From Nephrocerus scutellatus (lineage: Eukaryota > Arthropoda > Insecta > Diptera > Pipunculidae), in the NCBI GenBank assembly GCA_947095585.1, contig OX352763.1, positions 13,751,462-13,815,461 on the forward strand: 64,000 bases of DNA, given 5' to 3'. Each line of letters starts with the position of its first letter. The first letter of the stretch is position 1. A program made the position numbers and the translations under genes. This document shows positions 25,101-37,100 of the stretch, piece after piece. The notes under the pieces are model-generated. The model worked only from the letters and a program-made list of their open reading frames with translations, was not told the origin of the DNA and made no database searches.

Positions 25101-28100
25101 TAAAGCAGGGAATCTTAAACTTTTTTTCTCGCAACCAACTTTTCTAGTTGATGCATTTTGGCGACCCTATTTCGGGTTAACTGGTTAACGCAAAGAAAAT
25201 AGAACATTTAACAACAACACGAAGAATATATTTATAAACAGAACAATACAGAGAACATTTCCATTATAAGAATTCATCAAATTATAAAATGAAAGAAAAT
25301 TCGGCTATAAACCAAAATTATAACCATTTGAGTTTAGCCTTCTTTTTTAAAAACTTTTATTTGACTTGACCCCATTTTGTCTGTATTTTCGACCACTTAG
25401 TGGTCCTTTTTAACCACCTGAGCTGAAATTTCATGAGTGCCTAAGTCCAAAATAGCATTTTTTATATTTCGCGTGTGGCGGGTGTCACGTTTCGCGTGTG
25501 GCACGTGTTATGGTTTTAAATCGAGCCAATTTCTTGTTTTTTAAACTCTTTTTTAAGCACCTTTCGCACGACTTATAGTCCTGAAAATTTGTCAGCGGCT
25601 CAATGTCAGGGGCCCATTTTGATATCCCGCTCTTGACGATCATTTTTTATATTCCGAATGTGACGCGTGTCGCGTGTGGTGCGTGTGAAGGTTGAAATTT
25701 TTTTTCGACTTCTTTGAAGACGTTTTTATACACCTTTTACATGATCTAGAGAGCTGAAATTGTGTGAGTGTTTAAGTCCAAAGTAGCGTTATTTATATTC
25801 CGAGTGACGCGTGTCTCGTGTAGCGCGTGTTGAAATTTTTTTTCGATTTTTTTGAGGTCCTCCTTAACCAACTTCCACACGACCTAGAGAGCTGAAGTTT
25901 TGTGCGTGTCTAAACACAAAATAGCATTTTAAATCAAGACGTGCGTTGCGTTGCGGTCCAAGGCCTAACTTCTCGCGCCCATTTGTATTGTGCATTTATA
26001 TTTTTGCACACAAATAGAAGGGTCCTACAATTTATCCGAACGGCGAATTGAAAAGCTTTCTGTGACAAGTTATTACTCTCGGATGATTGGTGTACTAACC
26101 AACTGCTCAGAAGGCATGCACTTATCTACTTATGTCTTCTATATTTTAAAATCGTGTGCGATATTTTGTTTTAATTTATAATATATATATATAAAAGTGT
26201 CACGGTGTTTGTCCTCCAACTGCTCGAAACGGCTCGACCGATTGTTATGAAATTTTTTATGTATTTTTGGTAGGTTTTAAAGTTTTTTAAAAAAAAAACT
26301 TCGAGAACGACTAGACCGATTTGGCTAACTTTTATTTTATAAATTCGCCATAGACATTTCGATATATATCTTTTCACAAGTTCACAAAACGATCACAAAC
26401 AAATTTATTGAAAGTGGGACAGGACAACGTATGTTGGGTCAGCTAGTATAGTATATAAATACATACGTAGAATGATATGTAGTAGCATATAGCAAAATAA
26501 TTTTAATTTTCTTTTTAAGGGAAAGCTAGAAATTGCCGATCGATTGATTTGAAAGTCAAATCGGTTAACAGCTCAGCAAATTCTTCCTGTGCTTTGTTTC
26601 AAAGATGGTGCAGCGCTTCTGGTTTTGTGGTAAAGAAAGTATTTTTTAAATTGTATCGCAAGTGTTAAGAGACTATCAACAATTACAGCTTTTACACAAG
26701 ATACGTCCAATAGTTTGTTTGTCTTTTGTCTGTAAAAAACATCAATCTTGTTTTTAATGATATTTGATTTTTCAGTTTTAATTTTTTCAACAAAATTAAT
26801 TTTGTTGTAGTACATCTAATATATAAAAATCTCGTGTCACGGTGTTTGAGGCTCAACTACTCCGAAACGGCTCGACCGATTGTTATGAAATTTTTTATGT
26901 TTATTTAGTAGGTATTAGAATAGGTTTTAAAGTGAAAAAAAAATACCGCTAGGTGAAAAAAAAAAAAAAAAAAAAAAAATTTGAGAACGACTGGACTGAC
27001 TTGGCTATAGTCCGAACATTGTTTTTGTGGTAGTATTTATGGAACGATTTGGCTCAAATTCACACCATATAATATTTAAATAAAAAGAAATTTGGACCGT
27101 GGGCGTGACGTCAGTGGGCGGGAGGTCAGTGGGCGGTGGTCAGCGGGATGGGGCAGCCGGGAAACGCGGGTGTAAGTGGGCGTGGCGTCAGTGGGTGTGA
27201 GGTCAGTGGGTGTGAGTTCAGTGGGCAGTGGGTCAGTGTGTATGAGGTCAATGGGTGGGTGGTCAGTGGGCGGGAGGTCAGTGGGCGAGGGTCAGTGGAA
27301 TGGGGCAGCCGGGAAACGCGGATGTAAGTGGGCGTGGCGTCAGTGGGCGGGTAGCAAAGCGCCCGGGTACAGCTAGTATATTAATAATATTATCACCGTG
27401 AATTGATAATTTTAAAGTTTATTGAGTTTGTTAAATATATGAGCCACATAACCCCCAAGATTGGTTGCAGAAATAATCAACCTAATTTTGTTTTTCTTTG
27501 AGAGAAAAATATTCGAATCTCGTATTCTTGGAGTTCCGCTCTTGAAAGTCATCTTACCACTTACTTCATACAAAAGAAGTTTTTCATACTCCCATCCTAA
27601 TTTCTTGCATAGCCGGGAGAAAAGAAATAAAGAGAACTTAGAGCGCTATTTTAATAAAGTTTATCAAAGTCACAACCTCTTTTTTAACTTTATCCAGATA
27701 CGAGGAGTTCTTTAGTTACTAATGCTTCCCTATTAATCATACATTGTTTGAATGTATTTATTGAATTATTGAAGAAGTCCTTTTAATTTCCCGACCCTGC
27801 AAGCCCCAACGCAATTTTTGAAACCACAATAAAATATGTGTCGACCTCATATCGGGCCGTGACCCATAGTTTAAGTACCCCTGGGCTAAAGGACTAAACA
27901 GTATAACATGTTACACATATGTTGCTGCGTTGGTTCTTGGTGTGACTGCCTCCATGTTCGTTTATTTATTCATATTTTTCGAAAAAAATCTTTTTTGTTA
28001 TCAACTCATGTGTTTAAGTGTAAAAATAATTAACAATAAATTGTTTTTTTTGTTCAAAACTTTTTTCTGTATCGTTTTCATTTTCCGACGGTTTTTCTTC

Positions 28101-31100
28101 ATTGGATTCTTTTCTTTTATCTTTTTGCAGGAATTAAAGCCAGTTGGGAGGAATGGTGGACATATGATGGTATTTCCGGTAAGTAAAGTCAAATAATTAC
28201 AATAAAGAGGAGAAAAAAAAAGGTTTTCAATGTGTGATTGGTAAGTTTGAGCGGGTGCACTTTACAAATTGAACATAACGTCTTTCTTCCCATTTTTTTT
28301 GTTTTTTTTTCTCTGCCTTTCTCTTTAATTTCCTCGCGGATTTCAGTTCAAAAGATTCAATTATTTATGGGTCGATGAGAGTTTCATTATTCAGGAGTAA
28401 TAAATGATGACCAGCGTCATTTTCGTGTGCTGGACATGTGTTTCGTTTAAGGTCAGATTCAGTTGGACTATAAATACGGCGCCTGCCTTTTCTGAATGTA
28501 GAATTCACGGCACGTATAGCAAACACGGTAAAAAAACATAAACGTTGTTTAATGTTTTCCAATGACTGATTCGTCACTGATGTTGTTATTGCTGTTCGCC
28601 TCCAATACAATGAACATTGAACAATAAGTTGTCTGATGACGTCTGTCTGTTCGTCTGCTTGTTTGTTTGCCGTTGTTGTTCGTCGCAATTCAACCATCTG
28701 CGCCATTATTCAGGATAAATTCAAATGTATGTATGTCCTGTCCATTTAAATGTTTCAAAATGAAAAATGATAGTCCATCGATGTTTGACAGTAGGGGCGC
28801 GATACAAGAGAGACTCTGCCAGTACATGTCGGCTAAAATAATAAGTACCCAAAAAAACCCAACATCAAAACGATAACACAGGCAAAATAATTGACATGTA
28901 ACCATCAGGCATCATCGTCGTGGTGTTACTTGTCAGAGACATCGGTGATATTTTTTTGTGATTTTTATTGAAACTGCCAAGTCGAGCAGGATGTTGTGAC
29001 AGGTTGATGCCAAATGGGTGTTCCATGTATACGAGTATGTCTATAAATATCAACAGCTGTACACGTAGTCATTTACAGCTTGAAACTGAAATTACTCGAA
29101 TTAAATGACCAAGTCACTTCGATTTGAATGGATCGGTGATGGATGGGAATTTAATTTGTAGTTTTACGTATATGTCAGTCAGATTTGGGTTCAGTGGACT
29201 TGACTACAGTATCACGCTTATGTGTTGAAAATTTGCAATAAAACTGATGCAAGCGTTCGATTTGAATGAAAAACGGACGATTTATTTGCTTAATAATATG
29301 TTAAATATAGAATCTGCATGATTACAAAAACATATCTTTTTTTATTTATCAACAACGTACACTAAGAATTTCCCGATTTTACCTCAATAAAGTCGATCTC
29401 AGTAAGCCTAGATCTGCTGTTATTAACAAGAAATGGGTTTTCATTAAGAGCGTCCTATTTAATAATAAATTTGGGTAAGGTTAGGTTAGGTTAGGTTGAA
29501 GTGGCCGTCAGTCAAAACAGACGCACTTAGACGATGAAGGTCCGTTGTGATACCACAAGGATCTAGGAAAATTCCACGCCTACTCGTTGAACCACTTGGA
29601 GCTTCGTATGAAGCGCAAGAGACTATTAATGTCAATGTGGGTTAGATCGTGTAGATCGTTGAGAAAGAACGCTTCCAGATGGAGCTTCCGCCTATTCGAG
29701 AGGGCTGGGCACGTACAAAGTAGATGGAGAGTTGTTTCCTCCTCCTCCTCTTATCCATGCAGCTTCTGCAGAAATAGTTGGAAAAGACTCCAGTCTTTCA
29801 GCATGCTTGCCTATGAGACAGTGTACAGTTATGACACCTATAATTGACACCTATAAATTTGGGTAAAGTTTACAAACATTCTTTGTTGGCTTCTGTGAAA
29901 AAAGCTGTGGCCTTGGAGGTAACTCAGAGAAGACTGAAATCATACTGTTCTACCAAATCTAAAATACTGGCCTTTGTACTCAAAAAACTCAATTGCCAAA
30001 ATCTCAGTCTCGCCCCTAGCGCCAAATATCTCGGAGTAATATTGGATAGGAAGCTTAGCTGGAAGGCTAACATAAGAGACATGGCTAAGAAAGCTTGTGT
30101 TGCCCTCTATGCCAGAAACAAAACCATAGGCAAAAAATGGGGTCTTCGACTAAGTATAGCTCTTTTTTTGCAACCAATTCTTACCTATAGATCGCAAGGC
30201 TGGTGGCCAGCGACGAGGAAGAAATACAATGCTCAGCAGATTACAGCGATCAGCAGCAGCTGACATCACAGCAGCTCTACGGTCATGTCCGGCTGAGGCC
30301 CTTAACACCATCTTAGACCTACTACTACCTCACATATATTTATCAAGTATGTTGTAAGTTGTAACGTGCATTGCAATACGTCTCAAAGAATCTGAGTGGT
30401 TTGATACTAGACCATACGGGCACTGTAATACGAGGGTAGCTTGATAAGTCACTGACTTTTTGAATAAAAGATATTTTTTTTCAGCAAACACGTGTTTTAT
30501 TTCTCAAGCTCGATACATTTAGTCCAGCTTTTTTTTTAATTTTTTTATTCCTTGCAAATAATAGGATTTCTCAAGCCCCTCAAAATAGGCGTTTGTGTCA
30601 GTGATAACCTATTTGTTAGACCCATATCTTTTACCATTTCTTCAGGTTTTGAAGCAGGAAATAATCGCAGGGGGCTAAATCTGGAGAATACGCTGGATGG
30701 GGTATCAGTTTGTAGTCCAATGTATGGATTTTGGTCATGGTGACTACACACGTATGTACCCGTGCATTGACTTGATGGAACAACACTATTTTCTTCGCCA
30801 AATGCGGTAGTTTTTGTTTTAAGTCAATATCGAATCTGTCCAAAAGCTCTGAATGTTATTCGCCGCCATAAAAAACTGTGGCCATGACCTTGTAGGCCGA
30901 TAGACCCACCTTGGCCTTCTTTGATGCACGTTCATCCGGAGAAATCCATTGTCTTAATTGTTCCTTGATCGGTGGTGTGTTGTGATGGATCCTTGTTGCA
31001 ACCACGATTACTATCTTTGGTTTCGATGATGGTTTTTTACGCAAAAGTAATTCTTAATCAGCACAAGAAATTCCCTTTTTTCCATTTTCGTAAAAATGTA

Positions 31101-34100
31101 CGAGGTTATTTGCTTTCAAGGGTTGTCACACACAAACTACATGATGCAGCAAGCTCAAAATTTTACAGCAGTCTACTAATAGATAGCAGTTGATGGAAGC
31201 AATGTTGCATTTAAAGTTACTACACGAGAAATTCAAAAAGTCACTGAGTTATTAAACTGCCCTCATATACTGCAGACAATTCCTTAAGGTATGATACCAT
31301 CATCTACTGACTACTGCATCCCCAAACTTAGCTTCAACTCCTCCTCCGAAGTCGACTTTCCTACCATGGGAAACGGGAAGGCTAGAGCAGTAACGAGGCA
31401 ATTTGACAATACAATATTAACTGACAGATTTAAGATGAAGGTTCAAGTCGGTGCAGATATCTATTCATATGAGCTAAATCTGCCAAGGGTATATAATCTA
31501 CCCGAATTACATAGCATTATCCACGCGGAGATCCTAGCAAATACGGATGTCTGCAGGGCACTAAGGCTCAGTAACGCACAAGTTGGAAGGGTTGGCATAT
31601 GTGTTGATAGTCAATCTGCCATAAATGCGATTTATGCGTACACCATAAACTCGAAACTTTTTAAACAGTGTCAAGAAGAATTGGCTTTGATTAGCTAAAT
31701 CACTATAGTATGAGTACCAGGGCGCAGTAACATAGTGGAAAACGAGAGGCCGGGTGATTTGGAAAGAAGGGCGTCGTTATAGACACCGTCTCTACGGAAA
31801 GAGTTAGATGTCCAATGAGCTCAGTCAAGGAACAAATTCTCTCATTTTTCACTACTAAGTCAACCTTAAGGTGGAGCAGTCATAGAACTGCGCCATATCA
31901 AGAATAGTATGGCCATCCTACTACAAAAAAAAACCACCGAGTTGATATCAAAAACCCGGCAGGATATTTCCAGAGTTGAGGCTATCAGCAGGGGTTACTG
32001 TCCAGTTTCTGCAGACGTTTTAAGGATGCAAATAAGAAAGAAACTCTCATACACTTTATCTGTAGACTCAAATAACCATGTTAGGTCTCTAGAGCTATGT
32101 GGAATCAAAATCGCGCACTCTAGCGCTAATTTAGGTCCTCGCAAAGTTTAGCGAGGTTCACCACTCTACCTACCATTCGTAAAGTATATAACTTTCCATC
32201 AAGACGAGTAAATTGGAAGTGCGGAAGAGTTTAAACGTTTAACAAGAAGCTAAATAAAGCTTAAGAATTTACATAAAAAATTTAATTTTTTTTCTTTCAC
32301 TTTTTTTTTAAACGCAATAGGACCGAGTTTTTGGGGCCTTATAAATCCACAATGGAATATGTGTAACAAGGGACGTCGCCAATCGCCCATAGATGTAGTA
32401 CCAGATAAATTATTATTTGATCCATATTTGCGGCCTTTGCACATCGATAAGCACAAGGTTAGTGTGCGTGTTCTCGCAAAATTGGACACCATTATGAATG
32501 GATAGTATGCCTTAATTGATATGACGTTCGCGTTTGCTGCTTTCCATTAAAAATATAGGTTTCCGGAACACTACATAACACAGGTCAATCCCTGGTCTTC
32601 CGCGTCGACAAGGACACTAAGCAACATGTAAACATTTCGGGTGGACCGCTTGCCTACCGATATCAGTTCGAGGAGATTTACATTCATTATGGTACAGAAA
32701 ACAGTAAAGGATCAGAGCATTTCATCCATGGTTATAGTTTTCCTGGAGAGGTAAGTACGCTCGTGTGTATAATAAAAAAAAGCCCATAGATAGGGATAGA
32801 GACCAACTCACTTTGGCATTATTCTTTCAATGTCAGCTTCAGGTTTCAGTTAAATACTCTCATATTGTACGACGTGTGCAATTCGTATGTGCTCTAAATC
32901 GAGACAAAGCGACGTGAATGAACGAGACAATCATTGTAGCTTCACTGCAGCTTACAGCGGTGCACCGGACGATTTAATTGAACCATAAGAGTACCACTTT
33001 TGTTGCTATTATATGTGCAGAGCACGTAAAATAAGGCACAGGTTTTTCATTTGCCCCCTTTTGTTGTTAAAACATTTTTATCTTTTGTAGACGATGTAAA
33101 AGTTTTGTTCTATTTACTTGTGTTTGGAACTTTACCAACAATAAGAAGGAAATAAGGTCAACGTTTTACGGAAGATGTATACGACAGTTATTGTTTTACA
33201 CTCGCAGGTGGGAGATTAGGTTAATGAAAGGTATTGTGTCTTTTTGTATAGAATTTGTTTAATATTTGTGTTCAAAAAATAAGGACGATTAATAAATAGT
33301 TGCTATATTTCGCAGATAAATAGGTACGCTAAAAATATAAGATACACTGCTCTCAATTTTTCAAATCCATTACCTGAGTGATTTCCCTATAAACTTAGTA
33401 CGATTTATTCCTAATTTTGGAAAAAAGTTTAGTTGTGGGCAAAACACGACTTTCTTTTACGGACGGGGCCGGAATCTGCAGTATGAATTTTCAACCCGAT
33501 AAATTCAGACGCCTGGGCTGTAGAGTGGACAAAGATAGACATACAGATATACAGACAGACAGAGGTTTTTTTATTTTCACTTTTTCTGACTCAGGAGATA
33601 CGGAGTTCGAACATTTTTATGATTACTATTATTTCCTTTTGCTATGTAAAAGAAAGTAATAATAGGCAATTTTTTAAGGGTTATATAGACTTAGTGAGTG
33701 ATATAGCCAAATATTATGTAAAGGATACTCTCTAAAGGAAGACAACGTATATTCAAAAAAATTTACTTCGCTTTTATAGAACAAAGAAACTACGAGTTTT
33801 TAACAGAATGCCATTTTAATTAATCGTTTTTTTTGCAGATCCAAATCTATGGATTCAACAAGGAGTTGTATCATAATATGTCCGAAGCACAGCACAAATC
33901 ACAAGGCATTGTTGGCCTCTCATTGATGGTGCAAATCGGCGAGACACCAAATCCAGAGCTTAGAATAATCACTAGTACATTTAACAAAGTTTTATTTAGA
34001 GGTGAGTAGATCGGTATAGATAGTGAAGTGATCCTAGATATGAATCTGAATTGAAAGTTAAATAATAGTTAAAGGTGTATAGATTATTATTATCATCAGT

Positions 34101-37100
34101 TAATTTTCCTACTGAAACAGAACCTACTCAAAAAACTCGCCAAGGCAGTGGCTTCATTAAAAACACATCGTGTTCTGTGTAAACAAATATCTGTTAGAAT
34201 CAGAAAACTTTAACTTCATTAAATGATAAATCTTCTTCATTGCTTATAATTTCTTTGTCTGCCATGAATTGTGGTAGTGTTAGATAGTCCCTGTGTAATT
34301 GCCTTGAACTTTAGAAATATTGATAAAAATACAAAATAGTTCACAACATTTTTCTGCATTTATAAGCCATCTATTGTCTAGTTGTGTAATGACAAATTAT
34401 CCTATATACAAACCTAAAATTGAAATTGCATATACATACTCTTATAAACTCTTCTACACTCAAGTTCACTTGTTCTATTTTATGTCTAGTATATTTCTCA
34501 TAAAAATCTAAAATTTGAGCTCCACATAACATTTGCATCCAGGTGCTTACCTCTTGGATGGAATGGAACACAGATCTTTCGAAATTATTATAATAACAAA
34601 TAATTCGAAGCTGGTCAAGCAGCTAAAAATTGCCGCTTAATGAAAATCGATATCCCTCAAATGAATGCATGGGCACAAGACATCTGTATATTATATTATC
34701 TGCGCTATAACATTCCTCCACCTGTCAATATACATAATAATAATATTCGGCGTGACATACCATTGCGGTCCAAGGCCTTTCTAAGAAGAAATTGTTCCGT
34801 TTTTCGGACACGGTGTTCTCCGAGTGGGAGCCAATGGTTTTAATGACTGCACCACCGATTCAATTCAATATTTTATGTTCATTAAATAGCACGTGTTCAG
34901 AAATTCACACTCGTGATTGATTATTATTCACACAAATAACACTCATTGACATATAACACTTATTCACTGCTCTATCTTGCAAGTACTCTGGTACAAATCC
35001 AAATGACAACTTACTAACTGCGACAAAGTATGCGGTATTTGTACCTAATCAACAGTTTAAAGAATGTTCAATTAATGTGTATTCTATTCTGTTCCATTCG
35101 AGCCATCTAGCAATTATGAGAACATACTTGTTCCACACTTAATTTTATATATACGAGTTCCGTATAACTTTTATATACAATATCTACAGATGGTGCTGTA
35201 AAGTATACTAAATCTATTTTCATAAAAATACGTTGGAAATTTCATAAAAATCGTAAATGTGAGTTTCCATAAGTAACAAGCAAACGAAATTTCATTTTTA
35301 TTTATATAGATTAACATGGATTTTGCCCTTTTCTATGCACATCGCGCGCCTTTTGAAAAACTAAATTATTAGGTGGTGTATGCCAGCCACAAGCACGCCT
35401 CATAATTATTCCTTAAGGAGTTTTAAATTATACGTATAGCGCAGAAAAAAGTACATATCCTTGTAACATCCACTACTGTTGTATCAAGTCAAATTATTGC
35501 GTCATATTAAGTAGCTGCCGTCCATTCGGTGTACAGGGTAAAGTGACCGGACAAAAAATCCCCTCCAAATCGTGGCAACAGCAGTCGTCTTTGCTTCGCT
35601 TGGTTAAAATTACTCAAAGCCAACAAATACTCGTACACAACACTGATGGTTCACCGCAACAAAATGTCAGCCCGCTGCTATTACATCCGGAGTACAAGTA
35701 TAACCGCTTTCGCTCTATGGCCAGGCAACTATCCGTAAAATACCTGAATGGTTTCCCTTGCTATGAAAAAGTTTTTACTTTCCAATAAATAAACGAGAAA
35801 TGAAATTCGTAATTCTTTTGCTTCGTCTGCTCTTTGCGCGGGCTTCCGCGCTCAATACTGATCCCCTTCTGTGTCGGTGTGTATCGGTTGGTGCTCGCGG
35901 ATAACAACATCATGAAGAAGCACAAATAACAATGAGAAATCTGCTTCCACGGGGGAACAACGCGAATACATTTCTTTAAAACTCGAACAAATAAAACGCG
36001 AAATTTTTCTCACGTTTTCATCCATTATTGTCAGCAAAGTTTTCGAAGAAACCGTAAAATGAAAGTGTTTAAGTGGGTTCTCCATTACGCCGGAGTCTTC
36101 TGTTAGAAATTGCTTATAAATGTCCTCATTATTGGAAAGTTGGTGAAGGATGTCTTGCAACCAATAATCTAAAATCATTTTAATGTCAAAAAAGTACCGT
36201 TTAGGATAGAGCAGGTTGAGTCAGGGGTAATTTTTATTTGGGAAGCACCACTAATAGCAAAAGACTTGCACTTGCATTTGGTATAGAGTCATAATTAACA
36301 TTTTTTGACCTACAACCGGTTAGTCCGCGGCAAGTTTGGTAAAATTGATTTTTTTACAGGCGAGATTATTAGTCTCATGTACATACATATAATTTGATTC
36401 CGAATGTGATCCCAACGGAGATGATTAAATCTGCATGATAACATTACACCAAGCAATTCATGAACTAATAATACAAGTACGGTAGAAAGAAACGACGCCA
36501 GAAGACTGGAAAAGAGGAATTCTCTGCACCATATACAAAAAATAAGATAACACAACTTGTAGCAATTGTTGTGATTTATTTTCCGCGTATAATATATTTT
36601 CCTATATCCTTCAAAACAGGGTAGACCCATAAGATCATGTCATTATTGGCCCGTATCAGTAAGGCTTAATCTATTAGCCCATACGAGTGAGTCTTTGTCA
36701 CAGACAAATAAACAAGTTGCTCCATTATCACCCTTAAGCAGTCGATTAAAAAATGTCTACGGATGCAAAACTAAATACAACATCTTTTCATAGAATGCAA
36801 GGTCGCCTTTAAGCGCGTGTCCAGATTATAACTTAAACTTAAGCCATGAAAAAAATTGGCATCCATGGTTGACCATGACCAACTTTATAAGCTAAGTAAA
36901 GAAATCCGGATTACTATCAGGCAAGCCCTTTCAACATCTGTAACGAGCTCCGATAAAGGAATGAACTGGTCTGCACCCTGATTAAGAATTTTCATCCAGA
37001 TCGAGCGAGCAGCGCAAATTTCCTTCGTTTGGGCCTGCGGGTGGCGGGCGTTTGTAGAAGCCCTATGACCCCCTGCGGAGTAAAGGGAAAAGAAAGAAGA

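Noticed and set aside
27136..27376. G/V/S-rich open frames of 63 and 66 codons
   Set aside because: They are translations of the GTCAGTGGGCGGGAG repeat inside a Helitron.
29477..29500. GGTTAGGTTAGGTTAGGTT resembling insect TTAGG telomere repeats
   Set aside because: Flies lack TTAGG telomeres; here the run is the reverse of a LINE 3' tail, flanked by LINE coding scrap and a target-site duplication, and a shorter run occurs in the same position at 44140.
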